Source: RPRI01 sp051233685 (GTDB lineage: Bacteria > Desulfobacterota > Desulfobacteria > Desulfobacterales > RPRI01). Taken from it: 29,485 nucleotides of DNA. The notes under the pieces were generated by a model. That model was not told the origin of the DNA and did not search any database. It worked only from the letters and a program-made list of their open reading frames with translations. Positions 21,407 through 29,485 of this stretch are shown here, one piece after another. The first letter of the stretch is position 1. Every line of letters begins with the position of its first letter. The DNA lies in contig NZ_JBAMMY010000079.1 in assembly GCF_051233685.1 (NCBI RefSeq), positions 1 to 29,485 on the forward strand, written 5' to 3'. The translations under genes were made by a program, and so were the position numbers.

Positions 21407-24241
21407 TCAGAACGTGTATCCCACCGAAAAATGAATCTGTCCGGAGCTTTCGCCTTTTTCCCGGTCAAGCTTATGCCCGTACAGAATGCCGATTGGCCCT
21501 ATCGGGGTAATGTATCTAAGCCCCAGTCCTGCCGAAGACCGGAATTCGTCGGAACCGGCATCCACAAATGCCTTTGATACACTGCCTGTATCGTAAAATA
21601 AAGTCATTTCAACATTAGCGCCAAGATCTATCCTGGCCTCCATACTGCCTGAAACCGCACAACGTCCTCCTATGGCATCGCCGGCACTGTCAAACCTGAG
21701 CAGATTTTCTTCAAACCCCCGCACATCAAAAGTGCCGCCGAGGAAAAAAAGCTGATCCTGAGGCACCTGCCCTTTATTGCCATAAGCCTTGATATACCCG
21801 GCCCGGCCCAGAAAAGCCAGTGTCAGGCGATTAACCGGGGTATAATAATAACGCAGGTCATAACGATATTTTATAAAGTCGTCAAAAGAGTTTTCAAGAC
21901 CTTTGGAAACATCTACATGCAGGGAAGAATAAACCCCTTTCTTCGGGCGGATGAATGAATCCCGTGTATTATATGTTAATGAAGGGGTAACAACAAGTAT
22001 GCTTCGTTTTTGATATTCTTCTTCGGAAATTGAAGCGCCAAGAGGAAGTGAGCTGTCCAGGCGGTACTGGTCTCTTCGTTCCAGACTGAAATTGAGTCCC
22101 GGAGTAAAGTTCTTAATGGCTTTTGGAGATAAGCCCAAAGATGCACCAAGAGCCTTGTAGCCAAAGTTCTCGTTAAACTCTTCCACCTGCTCCGCATATA
22201 TTTTCATAGAAGCTGATGTATATGTGTCAAGAAACCGTGGTTCACTTATACCGATTTCCGATTTGTACCCGGTCTGACTGATTTCACCGCTTACCCAGCC
22301 GTATTTGTTTAATCCTAACAGATTATGATCTCCTATCCCTGTGCGCGCATAAAACTCCTTCGATGATTCATAACCAAAGCCCAACTCGGCAAAATAGGGT
22401 TTCTGCTCCTCAATATCAACCATAAGATTGATTTTGTCTTTTTCTTCCTTAAGCCCAAGGGTCTTGAAACCAACCTCTTTGAAGATATCCAGATTCCGGA
22501 TGTTTCTCTGGCTTAAAAGCGTTTTTTCCAAAGAAAATGGTTCGCCCGTTCGGATTTCCATTTCTTTTTTAATCACACGATCCTTTGTCCGAAGGTTGCC
22601 CTTTGAATAAACCTCTCCCATGGATACATAAATACCATCTGTGATTCTGTATGTAATTTCTGCTTGCTTCCTGTCGGTGGCAACTTCAATTTCACCTTTT
22701 ACTTTTACATAAGGATATCCCTTGTCGGAGATCAACCGGGACAAGGCATTTTCATCTTTTCCGATCATATATTTTTGGAATGGCTGCTTTTCCTTTAATG
22801 TAATCAACTTTAAAGCATCATCAGACGAGAGTACTTTTGAACCGGCTATCTTAACGGAAGAAACCATAGTACGGACACCTTCATTGATTGTAATCCGGAT
22901 CTTTACCCGACTTCGATCCCGGTTCCATTCCAGCTCCTGTTTGACTTCAGGACTCATAAAGCCCTCACTGATATAAAACGCCCGTATAGAGGAAATGTCT
23001 TCTTCAAAGATTGCCGGCACAAAAATGCCACTTCCATAAATACCGCCGGTTTCGGTAAGCATTTGTTTTCTTATCCTGCTTTCGGGATATGAGACGTTGC
23101 CCTTAATATCGATGGAATCGACTATCGTTTTTTGATTTTCCTCGATTATTATACGAATTGTCCGAATATCATCTTTTCCCGGATGGGGTTCTTCTTCCGC
23201 TTTGATCTTAGCAGAAAGATAGCCTGATGATTGATATGATTCTTCTATTTTTCTTATACTTCGTTTCAGACCCAAACCATTGCGGTTTCCATCACGCAAA
23301 AGAATCAGATCTTTTTTTAAAGTACTATCCCAAAAAGCCTTATTACCTGAAAAAAGAGTACGGTAACAAGGGCCTTCATTGATAAGCAATGAAATGGAAA
23401 CCGTATGGTTTTTTGCATCCTTTTTAATAACCGGCTGTATTTCAACATCTGCAAAACCTTTGCTTCGGTAAAACTTTGTCAGCTCATCTACATCTTTTTT
23501 AAAACCGGCTTCAATAAACCGGCCGAAGCTTGCCGGAAACAAAGCTTCACGCCATATTTTCATCTTCCATTTGAGCCTTGTGGCGGAAAAATTTTTATTG
23601 CCTGTAAAAGCAATGGTTTTAAGACTGTAAAATGGGCCCTTATCAATTTTGACCTTTATTATGTAGTTGCCGTCTGCCGGATCTTCATCGGCAACAACAC
23701 TGACTTTAGGTTCTATATAGCCTTCGTTTTTATAAAGTTTAACTATTTCCGCTTCCTGTTTTTCCAGTACTTCCTGCACAAATGCATTTCCGGGATATAT
23801 CGTCATCGCAGCAAGCACATCACGTTCAAATACCGGATATCTTCCATAAATCCTGATATCCTTGATCCAGCGGTAAGGAGTGAGATGAAAGAAAAGAATA
23901 AATTTCCCGTCTTCTTCTTTTGAATCCACATTGATCTCTTTAAATTTTCCGCTCTGTTGCAGCATACGTATGGATTCATCCAGAAGGGCGGGAGAAAATT
24001 TTTCTCCTTTTTTAAGGTCAATCAGATTGAAAACCATTTGCCTGAGACTGATATCGTGTTCATCCTCAACTATTCTTTTTGCAATCGTAACCCTTATATC
24101 CGAGATATTAAGATAATTATCCTTTGTGCTTTTGGCATCAGCACAACAGGCAGAAACGGAAATAAGAATCCCGATAATAAAAACGCTCAAAAATTCAAAT
24201 ATCGCAGCTATTTTTTTTAAAGAAATATCGTTTACAATCAT
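21407..24241 (-). CDS. Omp85-family outer-membrane protein (TamA/BamA-like) with about seven POTRA repeats
   Basis: At 944 residues this is larger than E. coli BamA (about 810, five POTRAs) or TamA (about 577, three). After a hydrophobic leader (about 12-34), I count seven POTRA-like repeats by their spacing and G-N turns: about 45-123, 124-203, 204-291, 292-369, 370-456, 457-537 and 538-613. Turns include FTGNKNFS, FSGNKAFW, IKGNVSYPE and YSKGNLRTKD. Residues about 615-944 form the 16-strand barrel. It has the Omp85 lid-loop motif VRGF at 840-843 (FLGGTFDVRGFEENL) and a terminal beta-signal ending in phenylalanine (HFSVGYTF). Its ATG overlaps the tamB stop by 4 bp, so it is most likely the TamA partner of that protein, inserting or moving material at the outer membrane. 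Confidence 0.9.
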   Translation of the reverse strand: MIVNDISLKKIAAIFEFLSVFIIGILISVSACCADAKSTKDNYLNISDIRVTIAKRIVEDEHDISLRQMVFNLIDLKKGEKFSPALLDESIRMLQQSGKFKEINVDSKEEDGKFILFFHLTPYRWIKDIRIYGRYPVFERDVLAAMTIYPGNAFVQEVLEKQEAEIVKLYKNEGYIEPKVSVVADEDPADGNYIIKVKIDKGPFYSLKTIAFTGNKNFSATRLKWKMKIWREALFPASFGRFIEAGFKKDVDELTKFYRSKGFADVEIQPVIKKDAKNHTVSISLLINEGPCYRTLFSGNKAFWDSTLKKDLILLRDGNRNGLGLKRSIRKIEESYQSSGYLSAKIKAEEEPHPGKDDIRTIRIIIEENQKTIVDSIDIKGNVSYPESRIRKQMLTETGGIYGSGIFVPAIFEEDISSIRAFYISEGFMSPEVKQELEWNRDRSRVKIRITINEGVRTMVSSVKIAGSKVLSSDDALKLITLKEKQPFQKYMIGKDENALSRLISDKGYPYVKVKGEIEVATDRKQAEITYRITDGIYVSMGEVYSKGNLRTKDRVIKKEMEIRTGEPFSLEKTLLSQRNIRNLDIFKEVGFKTLGLKEEKDKINLMVDIEEQKPYFAELGFGYESSKEFYARTGIGDHNLLGLNKYGWVSGEISQTGYKSEIGISEPRFLDTYTSASMKIYAEQVEEFNENFGYKALGASLGLSPKAIKNFTPGLNFSLERRDQYRLDSSLPLGASISEEEYQKRSILVVTPSLTYNTRDSFIRPKKGVYSSLHVDVSKGLENSFDDFIKYRYDLRYYYTPVNRLTLAFLGRAGYIKAYGNKGQVPQDQLFFLGGTFDVRGFEENLLRFDSAGDAIGGRCAVSGSMEARIDLGANVEMTLFYDTGSVSKAFVDAGSDEFRSSAGLGLRYITPIGPIGILYGHKLDREKGESSGQIHFSVGYTF

Positions 24242-27200
24242 CGGAATTCGATCCTGTACTTGATCTCTCCGCCAAATATGCCGCTGGTATCCTGAAATCC
24301 GCTTAAGCGAAGGTTTTGTAAAAGTTTGTATTCTGCAATAGAACGCCGTATGAGCTCTCCTTTCTCCGATGTAACCGCATATTTTATAGTCAGACGTTTA
24401 GAAAGATCCTTGCCTATCGTTACCTTGACATAACCCTCGGTTTCACCATTTTTATTACCTGTTGTTGTATTATCTGTGGTTTCAACTTCCAGATAGTCGA
24501 GACTCGTGGTTTTCTTTATATCATCACCCAGAGTCGATGCTATCATTTCCGCAAGAATCTGTTCGGTTGATTGTGCGGCGCCGCTTCCTGCTTTGGTTAA
24601 CTCGCGGCTTGTTTTTCCCACCAGCAATAATGAAAGAATATCCTCACGTTCTTCAGCCGGATCCGAGCTGAGTTTGAGCACAAGCGCATCCTTAGTGCCG
24701 GATATTTCAAGAGTTATCTTCCACTGCCGCACGACAACCTCGCTTTTAATATCAAAGGTCGGATCATTTTTATAAGGATTCAAAAAGTCAATTACTCCTT
24801 TTTTGACTACAAAAATCTTTCGCAGATACTCTACTGTTCCGGATTCAACAGCAGCTCTGCCCCTTATCAAAGGACTATCAGCCGTGCCCTGAGTTTTCAG
24901 ATTCGGTATAATTTCAAGCTTCGCCAGATTATTTTCAACCCGGAAAGTATTTCTATGTTTTATATTCACATCAACAGCCATGTTTTTTAAAAAGGGACCC
25001 GTGTTTTGTTCCACTGTCGTTATCTTTTCGCGTTTTTTCTCCGTTAGTCCATCAAGCAGATTCAGTTTCACATCTTTGTAATACAAGCCATCTACAAGAA
25101 CAATTTCACCATCCAGAAGTGATTTATCTTTACTGCCGGAAAGCATCAGATTTGCATCCAGAACCATGTCCATGGTATCGGGAATTCTGATTGGAAGGGC
25201 GGCAGCTTTAAAGTTGATATATCCTTTTCCCGGTTGAAAGCCCTTCAATTCTACTTTACCGTCAAAGTTAAATGTTCCCTCATCCAACTTTCCATAAATA
25301 TTTTCAACAAATATGCCTTTCGGATTTACATGGACAGACCCATTTAAATCATGCAGTTTCTGTAAAAGATAAGGAACAGTAAAAGAAATGTTTTTAAGAT
25401 CTGCTTTGGCGCTGATTTCCGGCTTGGCAAATGACCCGGCAAGATCTGCCGAAAGTTTCAACTCTCCTTTTATATCGGAAAGATCTTCAGTAAACAGTGC
25501 AACTATTGATACAGGTATATTGCCGCGTGCATGAACATCTACCGGCCCGTTCAGCCTTCCTGTTCCGTTGATAGTAAGTTTTGCGTTATCCATAAAAATC
25601 ATATCAAAAGCAGGAATCAATAAAGCGCCTTTTTGGTACGACAGGTTTACATCCTTTGTACTAATTGTTTTCCTGTCTCCAAAGGACAGTTTCAGATCCG
25701 AAATATCAGCACGGGCGCTTATGCTATCGGGGTTTTTTGCATTCCCTTTCGCTTCAACTCTTCCGCTAAGTTTTCCCGACCAGTCCGGATATCCGGCCAT
25801 TGTAAGGTAAGGTAAAAGGTCGGATTTATTAAAAGCTGCATTTATATCAAAATCGCTGTTTTGAAGATTTATTTTTCCGTCTGCTTTAAAGCCTATATCG
25901 GTATTACAACTTAAAATATTCCGGTTCAGATCAAAATGTATTCTGAAATCCTTAAAGTCCTGCCCCTTCAAATATAACCTTGTCATTGTTATATTGCCTG
26001 AAAGTACAGGATGTTTAAAAGATCCATCACCGGAAATATTTAAGCGAAGCCTTCCTTCTGCAAGACCAAGCTTGCGGATAGCTTCAATTGAACTTAAGGA
26101 AATGCTTTCCGATGTCAGGCTTATCTGATATTTTCCCTCAAATGAAATCCGGCCTTCTCCGGCAATCGATTCTCCGGGTACAAGCTGTATCGTAAGAGGA
26201 TTAACCTTAATAACATCTCCGTCCAGTTCGGGATTAAGTTTTATCTCATGCACAGGTTGTCCTGCGATTAAGAGATCTTTCCCAAAAATATTAAAACTTC
26301 CGCGAAGATGCTTCCACGGACCTTCCACATGACCTTTTGCAAACAGACTACCCTTGAAATCTTTATGAAAATCGCTAAGAAAGATACTGGCCTTTATGAT
26401 ATCAAGGTTTGTAGCTTCAGCCGGTTTTTGTGATTTTGGCGCAAAAATCTGAATTTTTCCCGAAGCATCTAAAACTGAATTTCTGTTGACCAGCTTAAGC
26501 TCCTTGATATCAAGAATCCCCGAATTGTCCATACCGCCCTTAAGCCGGACATCACCAATAGATATGCCTTGATAAACAAGCGCTTTAGATTGTACATCGC
26601 AGTTAAACTCCGGTTTTTTAACAAATCCGGAAACCGTTGCATCCAGGCGGATGCTTCCTTTAATATCTTTAATCCCCAATGGAGATAACGCCGAGCTGAG
26701 ATCAGGCGAAGTAAGTAAAACTTTCCCGTCAAGCGCCTCGGAAATTATATTGTATTGACCGTCTGCCTGCAATTTTGTTTTATGGGAACTAAACAAGACC
26801 TGTTTAAGAGCTAAAATACCATGATTCAGATCGGCCTTTCCTGTAAAAAGCAGGTCAACAGGAGCAGCCAGCCGATCAATTGTAACCCTTTGTCCCTGTA
26901 TTTTCCAGTCTGCAAAAGCTTTGGCAGACTTTGGCTCAAAGCCTTTGCCCCGGAGCAATACATTTGATTGAACTCTGCCCCGCATCTTTTTAGAGTCAAT
27001 ACCAAGCTTTTCCAGGTCTATCTGTTTTCCCTCAAGAACAATATCATAGATAATTTCATCAGGATAAATTTTGCCGGACATAAATCCTTCAGGAAAAGCC
27101 TTTACAAGATCAATAGCCCCGTTAAGATCTATCTGACCGCCGCCAGCCCACAGGCTGCATGGTTTAAGTGTTACAAGACGGTTTTTCAGTGAAAATAAAA

Positions 27201-28140
27201 TGTTTGCCCGTTTAATTTTATAACCTGCAACGACCCCGCCGTCATAATTAACGGTTCCTGCTATTTCAGGATTGTTTATTAAACCCTTTGCCCCAAGATG
27301 TGCATGAATCCGGCCTTTATATAATCGGTCGATTCCAATAATATTCTGCAACTCTGAAAGAGATAGATCCAGGTCACCGGATAGGTCAATTGATGGTTTG
27401 TTAAAAGCATTGCTGATGCGTCCGGTTACATCAAATCCGGAGTTGCCGGAAGAACCCTGTAGTATCAGAGAAGAAACCATATCTTTAGCAAAGGATGCTT
27501 TAAACTTGAGAGTACCAAATATCACATCAGGGGACTTACCTTTTATGCTCCCGTTGTTTATCAGCAGATCAAAAGAGCCTGTTTTTTGCGGCCAGTAACC
27601 GTTTGCATCAAGATCTATTCCGTTTACTGCGATCGTTAATGCCGAATCAGGTTTTTCAAACCCGATTTTTCCGTTTATCAGTTTGAGTTTTTCCAGATGT
27701 AATTTGTACTTATCCAGATTTATGGGCTCATGCTTTCCGGAATCTTTGACCAATTTCAGGGCATTTGTCAGATTAAGATTTCCGCTTTTATCCAAACGAA
27801 GCAAAACCCATGGATTTTCAATCACAAGCTGCCTCACAATCAGGCTGCCTTCCGAAAAAGAATCCCAGGAGATATCTATAAAAAGCCGCTTAAGACCGGC
27901 AATATCTTCTTTTTGGGCATCCTTTAATACAATATTATCCAGTTCAAGCTGTCCCTTAAGCAGGTTAAGCCGCAGGTTTTTAAAATTGATAGCGCCCCGG
28001 ATTTGTTTGTCTATTTCAGTTTCAATGATTCGTTTGCCAAAATCCGTTTGAACTAAAAAAACAAGTCCTGCAAGCGCTATAATTATAAAAACCAATAAAG
28101 CTGCGATACTGATATATATTAATTTAAATTTCTTTGGCAT
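24238..28140 (-). CDS. tamB: Translocation/assembly module protein TamB
   Basis: The 1300-residue protein is anchored by one N-terminal inner-membrane helix (about 5-30, ISIAALLVFIIIALAGLVFL). It then runs through a very long series of beta-strand repeats, as expected of TamB/AsmA-like proteins, which form a hydrophobic groove across the periplasm. The C-terminal DUF490/TamB region is clear: LLDGEIVLVDGLYYKDVKLN, NDPTFDIKSEVVVRQWKIT, then SSDPAEEREDILSLLLVGKT and IRRSIAEYKLLQNLRLSG. TamB proteins work with TamA and in phospholipid movement to the outer membrane. The Omp85 gene follows with a 4-bp ATGA overlap, so the two are made together. The ATG at 28140 has no good ribosome site. Confidence 0.92.
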   Translation of the reverse strand: MPKKFKLIYISIAALLVFIIIALAGLVFLVQTDFGKRIIETEIDKQIRGAINFKNLRLNLLKGQLELDNIVLKDAQKEDIAGLKRLFIDISWDSFSEGSLIVRQLVIENPWVLLRLDKSGNLNLTNALKLVKDSGKHEPINLDKYKLHLEKLKLINGKIGFEKPDSALTIAVNGIDLDANGYWPQKTGSFDLLINNGSIKGKSPDVIFGTLKFKASFAKDMVSSLILQGSSGNSGFDVTGRISNAFNKPSIDLSGDLDLSLSELQNIIGIDRLYKGRIHAHLGAKGLINNPEIAGTVNYDGGVVAGYKIKRANILFSLKNRLVTLKPCSLWAGGGQIDLNGAIDLVKAFPEGFMSGKIYPDEIIYDIVLEGKQIDLEKLGIDSKKMRGRVQSNVLLRGKGFEPKSAKAFADWKIQGQRVTIDRLAAPVDLLFTGKADLNHGILALKQVLFSSHKTKLQADGQYNIISEALDGKVLLTSPDLSSALSPLGIKDIKGSIRLDATVSGFVKKPEFNCDVQSKALVYQGISIGDVRLKGGMDNSGILDIKELKLVNRNSVLDASGKIQIFAPKSQKPAEATNLDIIKASIFLSDFHKDFKGSLFAKGHVEGPWKHLRGSFNIFGKDLLIAGQPVHEIKLNPELDGDVIKVNPLTIQLVPGESIAGEGRISFEGKYQISLTSESISLSSIEAIRKLGLAEGRLRLNISGDGSFKHPVLSGNITMTRLYLKGQDFKDFRIHFDLNRNILSCNTDIGFKADGKINLQNSDFDINAAFNKSDLLPYLTMAGYPDWSGKLSGRVEAKGNAKNPDSISARADISDLKLSFGDRKTISTKDVNLSYQKGALLIPAFDMIFMDNAKLTINGTGRLNGPVDVHARGNIPVSIVALFTEDLSDIKGELKLSADLAGSFAKPEISAKADLKNISFTVPYLLQKLHDLNGSVHVNPKGIFVENIYGKLDEGTFNFDGKVELKGFQPGKGYINFKAAALPIRIPDTMDMVLDANLMLSGSKDKSLLDGEIVLVDGLYYKDVKLNLLDGLTEKKREKITTVEQNTGPFLKNMAVDVNIKHRNTFRVENNLAKLEIIPNLKTQGTADSPLIRGRAAVESGTVEYLRKIFVVKKGVIDFLNPYKNDPTFDIKSEVVVRQWKITLEISGTKDALVLKLSSDPAEEREDILSLLLVGKTSRELTKAGSGAAQSTEQILAEMIASTLGDDIKKTTSLDYLEVETTDNTTTGNKNGETEGYVKVTIGKDLSKRLTIKYAVTSEKGELIRRSIAEYKLLQNLRLSGFQDTSGIFGGEIKYRIEFR

Positions 28141-28333
28141 ATAATTTACTGTGGTTTTTCATCTTTCCGAAACTATATATTTTTAAGCTTGATGGATTTG
28201 TAAGAAGCAATTGCTGCAACTGACGTCCTATAGCATCTTTACATTATATCTAACCGGAGTCAATATCGGGGAATGTGAGATACATGATAAGAGCATTTGG
28301 ATTTTATACCAGGAAAATCAAGGGTTCACTTCT

Positions 28334-28480
28334 TCATGGGGAATAATGGCACAGTGATTTGATCTCGTGACGGTTAAATGCTTCCGGCTTTCCGGAAATA
28401 GCGGTACGTTCATACAGCATGGAATCGACCATCCGGCGGATATCTTGAATAAATTTATGATCAGATGCTAAATACGGAAA
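28334..28480 (-). pseudogene. Fragment of a DUF1016 (YhcG-like PDDEXK) protein
   Basis: Between in-frame stops, 48 codons read IQDIRRMVDSMLYERTAISG then KPEAFNRHEIKSL. This matches the R-DSMLYERTA-S-KPE---QEL segment of DUF1016 N-terminal proteins, but the protein is broken on both sides. Upstream it runs into a TAG at 28481. Downstream the expected TPDLVF-DPYFLDFLGL is only hinted at, in another frame. The intact protein is about 340-380 residues and is common near restriction and mobile islands. Nothing else in 28141-28584 looks coding. Confidence 0.6.
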
Positions 28481-28507
28481 CTATTTAAAAATACTGCAAC
28501 TTTTGAG

Positions 28508-28542
28508 GATAGCATTTACAAAGAAATGCTATCGGATTTTTT
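28508..28542 (+). terminator. Strong plus-strand intrinsic terminator without an upstream gene
   Basis: GATAGCATTT (28508-28517) pairs fully with AAATGCTATC (28524-28533) around a 6-nt loop, followed by GGA and six T residues (28537-28542). It reads in the plus direction only. No intact plus-strand gene is found between tamB (minus) and this site, so it terminates an unseen transcript or is a relic. Confidence 0.6.
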
Positions 28543-28584
28543 GAAAATTGTTTATTACTGACAGAAAGCACAGTAACGCAAAAC

Positions 28585-28821
28585 TCAGCGGCTATTGTCC
28601 GCTGGAGTGATTTGTTCGGCCTTCCTCTGCCTCTTGATAATTGTAGTTAAACTACGGAGAGCATCGTTGACCGAGTCGTGATCTGGAAAATACTCAGCTA
28701 TGTCGGGATCAATGACTACGACGTTAGTTCCCTCCGCATACCGTTTTGCATATTTCCCTCGGATTCCACCAGTAAAATCATATTCCTCCAGCATATCTGG
28801 ATCATTCTTCATTTTCTTCAT
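28585..28821 (-). CDS. Antitoxin partner of BrnT (RGKY-type, not the DUF4415 BrnA form)
   Basis: The 78-residue acidic protein is encoded directly after the BrnT-type toxin and overlaps it by 20 bp. It has the pattern LEEYDFTGGIRGKYAKRYAE then GTNVVVIDPDIAEYFPDHDS and VNDALRSL. This is a short DNA-binding-like antitoxin type often found beside BrnT or other small RNases. It lacks the CopG-like DUF4415 motif of Brucella BrnA. The ATG at 28821 is chosen over an ORF extension to 28929, which would lie inside the toxin gene; it has GAGAGG about 7 nt upstream. A weak GC stem (28586-28604) overlaps the stop codon and is followed on the minus strand by TTTT, a possible terminator for the pair. Confidence 0.75.
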   Translation of the reverse strand: MKKMKNDPDMLEEYDFTGGIRGKYAKRYAEGTNVVVIDPDIAEYFPDHDSVNDALRSLTTIIKRQRKAEQITPADNSR

Positions 28822-29086
28822 ATCTGAACCTCTCTCTTTTTGTCGCCAACCTGACGCTGATAATACGTATTCGATCGCCTCTTTCCGTATGAACGATAAC
28901 CAGGAGTCGTCCTTGAATAGATCGCCCAATCAGGACAAAGCGTTCTTCGTCCTCGGAATGCAGGGGATCATCAATCGTCTGTGACAACGGGTCACTAAAT
29001 ACCGTGCTCGCTTCGTCGAAAGAGATACCATGGTTTTTTAGGTTTAGCTGTGCCTTATTCGTATCCCATTCAAACAATAGCCCCAT
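28802..29086 (-). CDS. brnT: BrnT-family toxin (DUF497, RelE-like RNase)
   Basis: The 94-residue protein has the BrnT pattern: LLFEWDTNKAQLNLKNHGIS then FDEASTVFSDP, ERFVLIGRSIQGRLLVIVHT and RIRIISVRLATKRERFRYE. The family is a RelE-fold ribonuclease toxin neutralised by its partner antitoxin. The ATG at 29086 matches the normal family N-terminus (M-x-x-FEWD-NKA). The only good ribosome site (AAGGAGG) is about 16 nt upstream, further than ideal. A TTG start at 29134 would place that ribosome site inside the gene. The toxin gene precedes the antitoxin gene, the usual brnT-brnA order. Confidence 0.85.
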   Translation of the reverse strand: MGLLFEWDTNKAQLNLKNHGISFDEASTVFSDPLSQTIDDPLHSEDEERFVLIGRSIQGRLLVIVHTERGDRIRIISVRLATKRERFRYEENEE

Positions 29087-29251
29087 AAGATGTCTGATGA
29101 TTCCTCCTTTGTCAATGTCAAACACAGATTTCAACGCGAGTAGCTATCTTTTGCCACGATCTGAAAGAAATCATATTGTATTTGGATATTAGAATATTTT
29201 TCTTCCTTTTTTTCACTCAGAATATTGTAAAATAGTCTTCCAATATGAAAC

Positions 29252-29281
29252 ATTATATCATATTCATTCCAGCAAATCCAA
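29252..29281 (-). promoter_or_regulatory. Sigma-70-type promoter of the brnT pair with overlapping inverted repeat
   Basis: On the minus strand TTGGAT (29276-29281), an 18-bp spacer and TATAAT (29252-29257) with an extended TGA just ahead form a good housekeeping promoter. AATATGA (29242-29248) and TCATATT (29258-29264) form an inverted repeat with 9-bp spacing directly over the -10 element, a natural place for autorepression by the toxin-antitoxin complex. The leader to the brnT start would be about 155 nt. Confidence 0.5.
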
Positions 29282-29325
29282 TGTGATTCTTCCGCTTCAC
29301 GGTAAATTTGTTCTAAATATAAGCT

Positions 29326-29484
29326 TCAATTATTTAGAACCACAGGTTGAAATCTTTTCGTCATTTTCAGATAATCGAAGACAGCTCTTACGTTAAATGA
29401 TAATCGTCTCATTTTTTGAGACACGGTTTGTTTGGCTAATTTTTTAGATTTGACAACGCCAATTGCAAACTTTCTAAGCCGGGT
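29326..29484 (-). CDS. C-terminal end of a transposase (partial)
   Basis: A minus-strand frame enters from beyond the right edge and stops at 29326-29328 after 52 codons. The peptide FAIGVVKSKKLAKQTVSQKM then RRLSFNVRAVFDYLKMTKRF resembles the C-terminus of DDE-type IS transposases that end in a (N)VR-VFDYL-MT pattern; I cannot name the IS family. The start lies outside the window. No terminal inverted repeat can be paired inside the window, so the element boundary is unknown. Confidence 0.55.
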   Translation of the reverse strand, partial: TRLRKFAIGVVKSKKLAKQTVSQKMRRLSFNVRAVFDYLKMTKRFQPVVLNN

Positions 29485-29485
29485 C

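Noticed and set aside
23405..23923. 172-codon plus-strand ORF inside the Omp85 gene
   Set aside because: Antisense shadow rich in Phe/Ile/Cys, without motifs, fully inside a strongly supported gene.
1..29485. CRISPR array, tRNA or rRNA genes
   Set aside because: No regularly spaced repeats and no cloverleaf or rRNA-like stretch were seen in the intergenic regions by eye.

Overview
The window is AT-rich, densely coded bacterial DNA from a Gram-negative organism. Outer-membrane phospholipase A, an Omp85/TamB pair and an OmpA-type lipoprotein all require an outer membrane. The gene mix (SagB-type nitroreductase, corrinoid adenosyltransferase, formate/nitrite channel, glutaconate-type CoA-transferase, sigma-54 nitrogen operon) suggests an anaerobic Desulfobacterota relative. 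That placement is inference, since no rRNA or other marker is present.

Layout. 1-3000: a clipped ORF end, then minus-strand genes for a secreted PEBP-like protein, a SagB-type nitroreductase, an O6-alkylguanine-DNA alkyltransferase and CobO. 3195-4166 (plus): a NUDIX hydrolase broken by a frameshift near its 3' end, and a half-size TauE/SafE membrane protein. 4303-10081 (minus): a nitrogen-control operon read glnD, amt, glnB, glnA. A consensus sigma-54 promoter lies just upstream of glnD, with a 31-bp palindrome about 90 bp further upstream. 10320-13847 (minus): phospholipase A, an OmpA/glycine-zipper lipoprotein, Hsp33 and a small unknown ORF. 13965-18861 (plus): MscS, a formate/nitrite-type channel, MscL, an MBL-fold hydrolase, two small cysteine-rich proteins and a nitroreductase. 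A 26-bp perfect palindrome separates mscS from the FNT gene. 19075-28140 (minus): a small secreted unknown, the two subunits of a family I CoA-transferase, and a tamB gene overlapping by 4 bp an Omp85 gene with about seven POTRA repeats. 28141-29485: an accessory end with a DUF1016 (YhcG-like) gene remnant, a plus-strand terminator with no gene to terminate, a BrnT toxin-antitoxin pair with its own promoter and operator-like repeat, and the 3' end of a transposase running off the window.

How the genes work together. GlnD senses glutamine and uridylylates PII (GlnB). PII gates the ammonium channel Amt and, through an adenylyltransferase not in this window, controls GlnA, whose adenylylation-site tyrosine is present. 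TamB and the multi-POTRA Omp85 protein form a predicted envelope-spanning module. MscS and MscL are pressure-release channels on either side of the FNT channel. No CRISPR array, rRNA or tRNA was seen. The strongest leads are the sigma-54/palindrome region, the seven-POTRA Omp85-TamB pair, the mscS-FNT palindrome, and the toxin-antitoxin pair with a non-standard antitoxin.
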